A stretch of 64,000 bases of DNA, from contig OZ037895.1 in NCBI GenBank assembly GCA_964035575.1, positions 992,001 to 1,056,000 on the forward strand, written 5' to 3'. This stretch comes from Rhynchopus sp. YZ270_cl-10. Taxonomy: Eukaryota > Euglenozoa > Diplonemea > Diplonemida > Diplonemidae. The position numbers and the translations under genes are program-made. Positions 9,373 through 19,000 of this stretch are shown here, one piece after another (the stretch's first letter is position 1; every line of letters begins with the position of its first letter). The notes beneath the pieces are model-generated. The model ran no database searches, was not told the DNA's origin, and saw nothing but the letters and a program-made list of their open reading frames with translations.

Positions 9373-9813
9373 ATGCCACGCACACCTGCCAAGTCAGTGA
9401 AGAAGTCGCAGTCGTCGACTGGAAAGGACGGTGAGCAGAAGAAGAGGAAGCCGATGACGAAGCTGAACTACAAGCCCGCTGAGAAGAAGGACAAGAAGGG
9501 GAAGGTGGTGAAGAAGTCTGGCCGCTGGTTGCCCGGAACTGTTGCGATGCGTGAGATCAAGGCACTGCAGAAGGGGACACAGCTGCTGATCCAGAAGGCG
9601 CCCTTCCAGCGCCTTGTGCGTGACGTGATGGACAAGCACAAGCAGGACATGCGTTTCCGTGCGTCTGCCCTTGAGGCGATGCAGGAGGCAAGCGAGCAGT
9701 ACCTGATCAGCGTGTTTGAGGGTGCCGTGATCCTGCAGCTTCACAGGAAGAAGAAGACCCTCATCCAGAAGGACCTCAGCTACACCGTCCGCATCCGTGG
9801 GGACAACCTCTGA
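9373..9813 (+). CDS. Histone H3 (copy 2)
   Basis: Encodes 146 residues, differing from copy 1 at two places seen (SAKK to SVKK in the tail, TIRIRG to TVRIRG at the end). The ATG is 29 nt behind ACAG|ATT (AG at 9343-9344). The sequence upstream is nearly identical to copy 1 back through H2A, but similarity stops at the stop codon: the 3' flank is that of the third H3 gene, not of copy 1. Confidence 0.95.
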   Translation: MPRTPAKSVKKSQSSTGKDGEQKKRKPMTKLNYKPAEKKDKKGKVVKKSGRWLPGTVAMREIKALQKGTQLLIQKAPFQRLVRDVMDKHKQDMRFRASALEAMQEASEQYLISVFEGAVILQLHRKKKTLIQKDLSYTVRIRGDNL

Positions 9814-9885
9814 GAAGTGCGGGCCAGTCTGTAGCACAGGAACAGGGTAACCCAGTTTTGTTGTTTTTCTGTTTATTTGTATTTT

Positions 9886-9925
9886 CTCCGACAGCTTCAT
9901 GCTGTGGAGGGCGGATCTGACCGCC
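9886..9925 (+). promoter_or_regulatory. H3 copy 2 3'-flank double hairpin
   Basis: Hairpin 1: CTCC-G-ACAGC pairs with GCTGTGGAG across TTCAT, with one bulged G. Hairpin 2: GGCGG (9910-9914) pairs with CCGCC (9921-9925) across ATCTGA. Confidence 0.6.
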
Positions 9926-10062
9926 GGAAGACAAACCAAAATAAAGCAATAAAATAAACCACCAAAGTGAACATATTTTGTATATCCATTGTGAGTGCCC
10001 TCCTCACCTCTCCCCTCACCGCAAACACAGTTTCGATTTTGCACAACACAAACACACTCACA

Positions 10063-10350
10063 ATGCCGAGGTTCGAGTCGATTGCGATTGCCAAGCCTGA
10101 TGAGAAGCGCTCTGCCAAGATCAAGGCGGCAGCGAAGGCGAGGAAGGACGCTGTGAGGATTGCAGTGAACAAGGTGAAGGAGGCTGAGAAGCAGAAGCGT
10201 GCGGACGCCAGGGCCAAGAAGGCGGCGAAGAAGGAGGAGAAGGCGAAGAAGGCAAAGAAGGCCAAGAAGACCACCACGAAGAAGAAGGGAACTGCAACAA
10301 AGAAGAAGGGAACCTCCACGAAGAAGAAGGCCAAGACCACGAAGAAGTAA
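10063..10350 (+). CDS. Histone H1-like tail protein (copy 2)
   Basis: Encodes 95 residues, identical to copy 1 apart from one extra seven-residue KKKGTAT-type repeat near the C-terminus. It closes the second histone set, which lacks H4. The 22 bp before the ATG match copy 1. Confidence 0.75.
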   Translation: MPRFESIAIAKPDEKRSAKIKAAAKARKDAVRIAVNKVKEAEKQKRADARAKKAAKKEEKAKKAKKAKKTTTKKKGTATKKKGTSTKKKAKTTKK

Positions 10351-10434
10351 GCCTACGGTGACAGGTGAACAGTGTATTGGTGATAGTTATGAGCGCCGTC
10401 GTAAAAGTTTTGTTTCTTTTCGACATTTACCTCT

Positions 10435-10476
10435 GTGGCTTGCGTGCAGGCCCCACGAGGGGTGGAAATTCCCACC
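10435..10476 (+). promoter_or_regulatory. H1 copy 2 3'-flank double hairpin
   Basis: GTGGCTTGC pairs with GCAGGCC-CCAC (one bulge), then GGTGG (10461-10465) pairs with CCACC (10472-10476) across AAATTC, as at copy 1. Confidence 0.6.
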
Positions 10477-10752
10477 ACAGCAAAACCATGAAGAACAATA
10501 ATCTTCAAAAAAAACCAAAAACCTCGCATTGTTTGTCTCATTTCTCCTCTCATCCCTCTTGACTGATAGTGTGCCTGTCGTGACTGGTGCACCAAGCAGC
10601 ATGGCACATACTGTCTTACCTCTTCCCTCCCCACAACCTCTGACTGACTACCACACACCCACACACTCATCCAGATACTTTATTGACAACTTTCTTTCCT
10701 GTTTACAAGCCAAGGGCACACATACGAGAGAACACACCGACACTCAGAGCAC

Positions 10753-12813
10753 ATGAAGCTCCCTCTTACGCTGTGCGTGCTGCATGCTGCACTGAGCATC
10801 GCTGCGCCACTGGAGGCACTGCAGGAGGTGGACTGCTCTGCGACTGGCGGGCTTGTGACACTTGAGGTGCGTGCAGGGCGTGTCACTGTGCCTGGTGTGG
10901 TGTCGTTCAGTGTGCGTGCGTACCACGTCAACGGGCAGGACACGCCGTCAGCGCCGTCGGCTCTGATCAAGATGACGGCTGGCGACGCCTGCGCTGTGCG
11001 TGTTGTGAACAACCTTGTCGGGACAGCGTGCAACGGAGAGCATGCGAACACATACCACTGCCCCGACACAACAACACTGCACACACACGGCCTGCACGTT
11101 TCCCCCGAGGACGACAACATCGACACCCACGTGGAGCCGAATGGTGGCGTGCACACCTACACCTACAACATCCCCGAGAACCACCTGATGGGGACGCATT
11201 GGTACCACGCACACCACCACGGCAGCACGGCGATGCAGGTGAGCGGCGGGATGGCAGGTGTCCTCTACGTGATGCCGCACGCCTCGTACACACTGCCCGA
11301 CGACCTTGCCGCACTCTACGAGGCTGCGGACGCACTGCCGCCGTTGGTCTTCCACCACCTCCAGATGGACACTGTCTACAGAGACAACCTGTTCAACTTC
11401 TACGACTACCCGGAGCTGCTGTCGCAGACGGAGAACAACGTGCCCCTCGACCTGGACTGGATTGACGACTCCGAGTCTGGGCGCGACTTCTACACAGTGA
11501 ACGGACAGTACAACCCGACGGTGACGGTGACGGCAGGGAAGGCTGCCTTGCTGCGCATGGTGCACGCAGGGCATGCACGGCACATCAGCCTGTCCCTGGA
11601 CACACCTGGGTGCACGATGACGCTTCTTGCACGCGACGGCGTCTTCCACTACACACCGTACCTCGAGATTGACACGATTGCGATGATCCAGGGGACACGT
11701 GCCGACGTTGCGCTGCTCTGCCCAGCCTCGCTCGCAGGACAGACGATCAACGTCCGCTGCAGCACTGCTGTCGGCATCCAGCCCTCGGTAGCAAACGGGC
11801 ACGACCAGGGCAGCTTCTTCCAGGTCGAGGTGGTCGCGTTGTCTGGAGGGCAGGCGGTGCCCGCACCAGTGTCGCAGGCACCACTGCCGGCGTATCTGGA
11901 CGACCTTTCCAACGAGCTGCGGTTCAGCAGAGGTGGCCTGAAGGGCATCATGGGCATTGGGTTCTCGAGTGATTTGAATGAAAACTTTGGTGTCAACGGG
12001 GCGCCCTTTGCAGGGTTTGCTGAGACGGACCCTGATGTGAAGTACCTTGATGAGTTCTGCCTGGGTGACGTGTACCAGACGAAGCTTGGAGGGAACGGTG
12101 CGCCGTCAAACCCTGATGGACCTGCGCTGTCGCCGGTCCCGCCGCACCCTTACCACCAGCACATCAACCACTTCCAGATTCAGGACAGCCTGGACCCGTC
12201 TGGCACTGTTGTGCGCAGTTTTGAGTGGCGCGACGTGGCACCCGAGTGGGAGCTCTTCATGCGGTGGCGACCAGTCGACTTTGTTGGTGATGTGGTTGTG
12301 CACTGCCACATCCTGCAGCATGAAGACAGAGGCATGATGGCGCTCTACAACATCAGAGACTGCGATGCGACTCCAGCACCCGAGACAGATGCACCTGCAC
12401 CTGCACTCGACACCGATGCGCCACTCACACCTGCACCTGAGACAAACACACCACCCACAGTTGCAGAAACTGACGCACCGCCGACAAACGCACCACGCAC
12501 CCCAAGGCCAAGGCCGGGATTGCAGACAGATGCACCAGACACTGATGCACCACCCACACCTGCGCCGGAAACAGATGCACCTGAGACTGACGCACCACCC
12601 ACACCTGCACCCGACACAGACGCACCTCAGACTCCCGCTCCGGAAACAGATGTCCCCCCTACTCCCGCACCCGACACAGATGCACCACCCACACCTGCAC
12701 CTGAGACAGATGCACCGCCGACACCTGCACCCGACACAGACGTGCCTCCCACAGATGCACCCACCAATGCGCCGCGAACCCCAAGGCCAAGAACCAGACC
12801 TGGCAGAGTGTGA
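10753..12813 (+). CDS. Secreted multicopper oxidase with TDAP-repeat tail
   Basis: Encodes 686 residues. A signal peptide (MKLPLTLCVLHAALSIAAP) is followed by cupredoxin domains. Copper ligands are visible in order: LHTHGLH (about residue 112), HWYHAHHHGS (about 152), HPYHQHINHF (about 465) and VVHCHILQHEDRGMM (about 515). The last gives the type-1 Cys and axial Met. Such enzymes oxidise phenols, bilirubin-like compounds or metals and reduce oxygen to water. From about residue 540 the protein becomes Pro/Thr/Asp repeats (TDAPPTPAPETDAP type) ending in basic Pro/Arg; this is probably a wall- or surface-associated stalk. The ATG follows CCAG|ATA (AG at 10673-10674) by 78 nt. An 8-bp hairpin CACAGCCC/GGGCTGTG follows the stop. 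Substrate cannot be read from sequence. Confidence 0.92.
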   Translation: MKLPLTLCVLHAALSIAAPLEALQEVDCSATGGLVTLEVRAGRVTVPGVVSFSVRAYHVNGQDTPSAPSALIKMTAGDACAVRVVNNLVGTACNGEHANTYHCPDTTTLHTHGLHVSPEDDNIDTHVEPNGGVHTYTYNIPENHLMGTHWYHAHHHGSTAMQVSGGMAGVLYVMPHASYTLPDDLAALYEAADALPPLVFHHLQMDTVYRDNLFNFYDYPELLSQTENNVPLDLDWIDDSESGRDFYTVNGQYNPTVTVTAGKAALLRMVHAGHARHISLSLDTPGCTMTLLARDGVFHYTPYLEIDTIAMIQGTRADVALLCPASLAGQTINVRCSTAVGIQPSVANGHDQGSFFQVEVVALSGGQAVPAPVSQAPLPAYLDDLSNELRFSRGGLKGIMGIGFSSDLNENFGVNGAPFAGFAETDPDVKYLDEFCLGDVYQTKLGGNGAPSNPDGPALSPVPPHPYHQHINHFQIQDSLDPSGTVVRSFEWRDVAPEWELFMRWRPVDFVGDVVVHCHILQHEDRGMMALYNIRDCDATPAPETDAPAPALDTDAPLTPAPETNTPPTVAETDAPPTNAPRTPRPRPGLQTDAPDTDAPPTPAPETDAPETDAPPTPAPDTDAPQTPAPETDVPPTPAPDTDAPPTPAPETDAPPTPAPDTDVPPTDAPTNAPRTPRPRTRPGRV

Positions 12814-13100
12814 TGCTTTGCACGATACCGTTGTTTCTCCACAGCCCAATAGCGAAGGGCTGTGCACAACGCCTGTCGCTCATCTGACTCTCTCTCTTAT
12901 TAGCATTTGTTTCGCATTGAAATGCACAGCAGGGATATTCTCCCCGCTTGAGATGTGAGGTGAGGGGCATGGCAAGGATTAGTACAAACCCTGTTGCAGA
13001 ACTGTGGAGATTATCACACAAGAGCGCATTGGATTGATGCTTTTGTTTTTGTTGTTGTGAACTTGGTGAACGGGTCTGGTGCTTTCCCCCCCTGGACCAC

Positions 13101-13145
13101 GCACCAAGGTACATTATCACAAGAGGGCTTTGTATTTCAGGTAAA
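13101..13145 (+). repeat. Family B dispersed element (B1)
   Basis: ACCAAGGTAC then ATTATCACAAGAGGGC and TTTGTATTTCAGGTAAAC, the family B core. Confidence 0.55.
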
Positions 13146-13603
13146 CCCCCCTTTTTTTTTGTGCAGGCGACCAAGCAACGAGAGGCGTTTGTCTTACCGT
13201 CCTCTTTTAGGTTTTATCAATTACTTTTTTTTTGATCATTCACCACTTCCTAGATCCTTCTGTCCGGAGGTTGCCTCTGCGTACAGGAGGCGCTGCTTGC
13301 AGGTGTTCACTGCACTTTTCCACGTTTCTTTCCTTTATATTTTTCGTTGTTAGATGTGTCCTCTGTGAGGCACGTTCATCTTTCAATCTTTTTTGTTCCT
13401 GCTGGCAGCGCATATGCGCTCTCATCACGATTCCACTACTCCTTTATACGGCCACCCCCAGTGATTCTGTATTACTGGGTGCACAACCTCGAGAGTTTGT
13501 ATGAATGACTTCGTGCCCCTCTGTGTGCTTTCCGTGCTAAGGCGTCTTGTGGTCCTTCAGAAGCATCTTCAGCATGGCGTCTGGCGGGGCGTTCTTTTGT
13601 TTC

Positions 13604-13644
13604 AAGGTGACCAAGCATGAGAGGCGAAGGGTCATCTTATAAAC
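13604..13644 (+). repeat. Family A hairpin element (A1)
   Basis: Arms AAGGTGACC and GGGTCATCTT around a GAGAGGCG loop, then ATAAAC. Inner stem is weak in this copy. Confidence 0.6.
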
Positions 13645-14011
13645 GTTTGTTTTTCATCTTATTTTACGTTGTTTGCTTCTTTGAACGTTGTTTCTAATAG
13701 GGGTACGTAGCACCTACCGCTGTGTGTGTGTCCACCTCCGGGGCACGAGAATCACCAAGGTGGCGATGTGAGAGTACTACTGTGGGGATGGCGCAGAAGC
13801 AGAACAGAACACCGACGAACATTGATGTGGCAAGGCAGCAGGTCCAGGGTGGTGGAAGCGCTCGCTACACGCCCACCTGACTTTCTTATTTACCTTTGCA
13901 ACACAGCTTTCTTTCTTCTTTCACCTGCGGGTTATGTCAAATGACCACTTCCTGTGAGGGATAAACCTTAACCTTGTTTTGTTGATATCAGAACACTCCG
14001 AACATTTGCTA

Positions 14012-14050
14012 AAGTGACCAAGCACGAAAGGCTTGGCTCATCTTGCGAAC
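14012..14050 (+). repeat. Family A hairpin element (A2)
   Basis: Inner stem CCAAGC/GCTTGG is perfect here; outer arms are AAGTGA and TCATCTT. Confidence 0.6.
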
Positions 14051-14684
14051 TCTTTTTATTGTCTTTTTTGTTTTTGCTTTTTTTTTGAGGTAAAAATTGG
14101 CTCGAAGTCGTATTGCTGACTACTTCTTGTTTTTTCTAACATCATAAATGTTTTGCTTTTTTTATGTGTATTGCACGAAAGGCACATTTCATCTTTTCAA
14201 GATTTGCTTTTTCTTTTGCAAAGGCGACTGCTTGGTGATATTTTTATATTTTTCCTTTCCCAAACAAAACAAAACAAAACAAAACCAAAAAAACAGACCC
14301 CCTTATGAGTATTTTCTTTTCTTTCTCTTTTTCACAACACACTCACCACACTCAGACAGGAGAACAACAAACTACACAAATGGGGACAAATTGTGGTTCA
14401 AAAGAACCCGTGGTATAGGCCTAAAAGGGAACGCCACGTAAAATAAAGACTAACGCGCCATGTGCACTACCTCTTGGGTGGTTGTGGAAACGTGCACAAT
14501 TATATCAAGTATATTAAAACAGAGTTTACTTCCACAACTTCCTACAGGGAGTTGCAGGACCAAGTCCATCCAGAAGACACCAAGAGCGCAACGTACAGAG
14601 CGGTTGCGTTGCGTTGGTTGTGTTTGGTTGGTAACGTTCGTTGCGTTCTGATCGTTACGTACACATCGGTTGCGTTGCACGAAG

Positions 14685-15460
14685 ATGCATGAAGAATGTA
14701 AGTGGTCAAGCCTCCCTTGCTCATACTGTATCACGTTACTGTTAAACAAAGGGTACGACGAGTGGCTGACCAGCAGCGCCGAGGACGATTTTTCCGCAAC
14801 GTTCTTTCCTTTCGTGCTGGTGGAGTATGATGCAGACGAAGGTGCGCCACTCTACATAGACACGCAGGAACATGCCGGCGGAAAACGGAAGTGGTCCCTT
14901 GTTCAGGGTGTGGGTCCTCAGTCGCTGGATATGGACAAGACACACTCAGGGAAGGTCTACAAGAAGAGCTACAGAGGAAGCGGTCTTTCGGGCGACTTCC
15001 TCTCGTCAGTGGAGACGCAAGCCAATGCCCCCCGCTCGGAGGTCGTGTTACCGTCATCCTCGGAGATTGACGAACTCATGAAGCACCTGGACACGGTGTA
15101 CTGGGATGAACGTGTGGATTCTGTGACACTGCTTCGGGTGATAAGGCAGCACTTCTTCCCTGTACTCATGCATGCTGATGCCTTGCTCATCGAGATGCGT
15201 GCAATCGTGGATGATCCTGACTTCGCGTGGGAGGCCTTCCTTCAAACTTACCCACTAAGAGAGGAAGATGCCGAAGAGCTCTCTCCAGTCCCCCAGCAGG
15301 AGGTGTCTGGACACAAAAAAGACAGAAGGAAGGCCTGATGAGTTTAACAGTATGTTTGAGGGTCTGCCCCGGTACAACTTTGTCATGATCGACAACCAGC
15401 CTGTTGTTCCTGAATTGAAGTATCGAAGGAACTTTGATGAGATTGTGTTTCCAGGATGAT
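14685..15460 (+). pseudogene. Unrecognised gene, frame-broken and cut short
   Basis: From ATG 14685 a frame encodes 217 residues of mixed, protein-like composition (for example SEIDELMKHLDTVYWDER, HFFPVLMHADALLIEMRAIV) and ends with TGA at 15336-15338. Coding character then continues in another frame (about 15315-15459: FNSMFEGLPRYNFVMIDNQP, ELKYRRNFDEIVF) with a stop at 15457-15459. No plausible GTAT...CAG intron reconciles the two, so I read a frameshift near 15300. Immediately afterwards the third H3 gene begins. I recognise no family. It may have been a host gene whose 3' part was replaced when H3 sequence landed here. Confidence 0.4.
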
Positions 15461-15472
15461 AAGAGAAAAGAC

Positions 15473-15877
15473 ATGTCGTCGACTGGAAAGGACGGTGAGC
15501 AGAAGAAGAGGAAGCCGATGACGAAGCTGAACTACAAGCCCGCTGAGAAGAAGGACAAGAAGGGGAAGGTGGTGAAGAAGTCTGGCCGCTGGCTGCCCGG
15601 AACTGTTGCGATGCGTGAGATCAAGGCACTGCAGAAGGGGACACAGCTGCTGATCCAGAAGACGCCCTTCCAGCGCCTTGTGCGTGACGTGATGGACAAG
15701 CACAAGCAGGACATGCGTTTCCGTGCGTCTGCCCTTGAGGCGATGCAGGAGGCAAGCGAGCAGTACCTGGTCAGCGTGTTTGAGGGTGCCGTGATCCTGC
15801 AGCTCCACAGGAAGAAGAAGACCCTCATCCAGAAGGACCTCAGCTACACCATCCGCATCCGTGGGGACAACCTGTGA
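15473..15877 (+). CDS. Histone H3, third copy lacking the N-terminal tail
   Basis: From ATG 15473 it encodes 134 residues, starting at MSSTGKDGEQKKR. The match to the other H3 genes begins exactly at the codons for SST, so the first 13 residues (MPRTPAKSAKKSQ) and the normal leader are gone. The histone fold is intact, with KAPFQRL changed to KTPFQRL and YLISVF to YLVSVF. The frame is also open a little further upstream (ATG 15437, MRLCFQDDKRKD). A possible acceptor TTCCAG|GAT lies at 15448-15456. The 3' flank keeps the histone double hairpin. It is either a tail-less H3 variant still transcribed or a recent 5'-truncated duplicate; the intact frame favours recent origin or use. Confidence 0.75.
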   Translation: MSSTGKDGEQKKRKPMTKLNYKPAEKKDKKGKVVKKSGRWLPGTVAMREIKALQKGTQLLIQKTPFQRLVRDVMDKHKQDMRFRASALEAMQEASEQYLVSVFEGAVILQLHRKKKTLIQKDLSYTIRIRGDNL

Positions 15878-15949
15878 ACACCACATCTGTGACGTTCCGT
15901 GGCTGCGTTCTTTTGCACGACATTTTGATGTCATTTTTTGTACTTTATT

Positions 15950-15989
15950 CTCCGACAGCTTCATGCTGTGGAGGGTGGACCTTACCACC
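15950..15989 (+). promoter_or_regulatory. Third H3 3'-flank double hairpin
   Basis: Hairpin 1 is the same as at H3 copy 2 (CTCCGACAGC with GCTGTGGAG). Hairpin 2 is GGTGG (15974-15978) with CCACC (15985-15989), where copy 2 has GGCGG with CCGCC: a compensated base-pair change. Confidence 0.65.
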
Positions 15990-16092
15990 GTGATGAACAA
16001 AAACAACCCTCCCAAGCTTTCCCTTACCCACCTTCCCTCTCCCCCCTGCTCCTCCCCCCTCACCCCTCTACAGACGTGCCCACCACGACACC

Positions 16093-19000
16093 ATGGAGGG
16101 CAGCAACGCTGCAGAAGCGCCACGCAAACGCAAGCGTGAGGGAGTATTAAGCAGCGACTATGTATGCATCACTGGTGTCAGCACTAGCGAACGCGAGACC
16201 ATCACAGGCCTGGTACGTGCCGCGGGTGGCCTCGTCTGCGCCGACCTCTACAGCGACGTGACCGTGCTCATTGCAGGCCACTCCAACACAGAGAAGGCAC
16301 ACAAAGCCAAGACCCTAGGCATTCCCATGGTCCGCGTCACCTGGGCACACCACAGCGCAGTCTCCACCGACCGCATCGACCCTGAATCTGCTGATTACCG
16401 CCTGCAGACGCTGTCCGGGTTTACCGTCATCACCAGCGGCTTTCAGGGCACCGATTCCGAACGGATCGACAACCTGATCACCTCGGAAGGAGGGTTACGT
16501 GAGGTTGAGGTGTCCAAGAGCACACTGCCTGCGAAGTCTGCAGTCTTGGTCCGTGAGGACGGTGCGATGCCGCGTGGCGAAGTGCTACAGAGGGGTGTTG
16601 TGAAGGAGGCCTACGCACAGTGCATCCCCGTGGTGTGGGAGGGCTGGCTGGCTGCAGTGGCTGCGCAGGGGTACGTCTCGGAAACGCTTCTCGCTAAATT
16701 CTCCCTCATCGACAGCGAGCCTGCTGTCCCTGCCGTGGTCGACGCAAGCATGGAGACAAAGCTGACGGAGGCCATGAAGCGTGACCCATTCCCATATGAC
16801 AAAGCCCCCCTGCAGGGTATGTCACTGTACGTGCATCGCGGCGATGCTGAGGCAAAGTGTGTTGAATGGGTGAATGCCTGTTGTGTTCGGTTGGGCGCGT
16901 CGAGGAGCAACACAGTGTCGACCCGCACAACGCATCTGGTGGTGGCCTCACCTAATAGCAGGAGGATGCTGCAGACGCAGCGATTGGCGCAGATTGCCTC
17001 TGGCTCGTTGGCACCATCTGGACCGATTGCGTCGGTGTTCCCTGCGAGTCATATTGTGACGTTGGATTGGGTGTTTCAATGCATGGCGCAAGGTGTGCGG
17101 CTCGATACCACACCGTTTGTGTATTCGTTAGAGGCAGTGGAGGAAAAGCTTCCTGCAAAGCTTGCGCAACGGCAGCCGATGGTCGCGCCCAAAGGAAAGT
17201 CCTCCGCTTCCATGCCCCCACTCAAAAAGGCCAGAGAGTCGATGGGACCACCCCCGGTTCAACCGGTGAAGCTGCAGCGCGATGCAGGGGAGGTCCAAGA
17301 AGAGAAGATCAAACGTGCACAAAAGGCGTTTGGAGCGTCGCAGATGTTTAAGGGGTGTATTTTTGTTACTTCTACAAGCTTTTCAAGGCATGGGAAGGGG
17401 ACGGTCTCACAGCTAGTCATCGCTCATGGTGGGGTAGTCTTGACGCAGGCGAAGCTGGAGGAAGGTGGCAATGTGGGGACCATATTCTTTGTCGACCCAC
17501 ACCACCCTTCGCGCGACAACAAACTGGCACACCAAGTAGACAAAGCACCACCAGATGCGCAGGTGGTGACAGAAGACTGGCTGACACACTGCTGGAACTA
17601 CCTCACCGCGCTACGTGGCCTTGCGGCAGAAGGAAGCCCTGAGAAGTTCACCGCGACTGCTACCCGCTGGGAAGGCACCATCCGCACAGCGCACCTCGAC
17701 CACAGCGCTGCAGTGGTCGCTGTACAGAAGACACTCTCCGACCTCGAATCAGGAGTAGACGGCGCCCTACCCGACCCTAAGGCACATTTTATGTTCCACG
17801 TTGCAGTTCTCAAACGGCACGCCCTTCCAGACGGTCGTGGAGTAGCAGCATCGCCATTCACGCAACACGGAAAGCTGAGAACCGCAAAGAAAAAAGGAAC
17901 CGGAGTGGCCGTCTGTTTTGAAGGCTTTACACCAAACGCGATGTGTCTGATGGCGAAGGCGGTGGAGCTCCTTGGGGGGAAGGAGACGCGCGACTTCGAC
18001 TCCTTCGTGACAACGCATGTGGTTGTCACAGAGGCGTACCTCATGAGCGAGGCGGGGCGTGCCTCGCGTCTGCTGAAGCGTGCTGAGCAAGGTGCCGCCA
18101 AGGGAGGCTCAGCGATAGTCCTCGGGGTGGAACCCGCCTGGCTCGCACAGTCCGCCACGAAAGGGTATTTCACAGAGGAAACGCCCTTCGTTTTGTTCCC
18201 GCAACGCGCCGCGCAAACACCGTCCCAAGCTGTGTCAGAGCCGACCCCGGTTGTTAAGACGAAGCAAAAAGAGGAGGAAAAGAACGAAGGAAAAGAGGAA
18301 AAGAAGCTCATCGACCCAGACACCCCGTCCCCCCGGGCGCGACTCAACTTCGACACAACATTGAAGCGCGACACTGCGGTGAAGGTCTACTTCGCTTTGT
18401 CGGGAAAATCTGGGGTGCAGTTTCCTTTTGAACCGTTGGGGGTTTTGACAAGCATTGTGACGCGGTTGAGGGGGCGTGTTGCGGACACATGCAGTGAAGC
18501 GACCCATTTGGTCACATCCACGTTTATCACAACCGAAACCGCGTGTGTCGCGCTTGCCAGCGGGAAGTGGATATTGACGCCTAATTGGGTACGTGACAGT
18601 GGTCGCAAAGGATCGTGGCAGCAGGAGGGAGAGTATGAATGGTCACCCGAGCTTGTTGCGGACATGGCAGCACGATCTGAGATGTCACCCCAAAGCCGTG
18701 ATGTCGTGAAGGCGCGGGTGTTGGCTGGCGCAGCGCAGTATTGGCGCCGGGCGAAGGGCGGTGCGTTCAAGCAGTGGAACGTGGTGCTCCTGGCCGAGGA
18801 TGCGTACCTCACGACACTCAAGGCGGGGGGCGCGAACATCGTCTCCCGCACGCTGCCCGAGGACTTTACCGAGGACCGCGTCATCCTCATTAGCAAAGGA
18901 TACTACAAAAACCTGTCACCAGACTACAAACAAACAATAGTGAACATCAACATGTTCCGCCACAAGCAGCTGACAGCAGGGGCAGACCCGCAGACTGTCT

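Larger units (their letters stand above)
12814..14684. other. Spacer with dispersed short elements
   Basis: No gene supported. Holds B1 (13101-13145), C-like pieces (13254-13335; 13575-13603), A1 (13604-13644), A2 (14012-14050) and D1 (14171-14210), separated by T-rich tracts and a short AAAAC run at 14262-14290. C and A pieces abut at 13575-13644. Confidence 0.55.

Noticed and set aside
10674-10686. TACTTTATTG, identical to the 3' end of kinetoplastid and diplonemid spliced leaders, just after the acceptor of the multicopper oxidase
   Set aside because: Only 10 bp match, the rest of a leader is missing, and neighbouring genes have similar but non-identical ATACTTTTC. A chance hit in 64 kb is quite possible, so not called a leader-bearing retrocopy.
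12106-12867. Minus-strand Cys/Gly-rich frame
   Set aside because: Antisense of the multicopper oxidase and its TDAP repeats.
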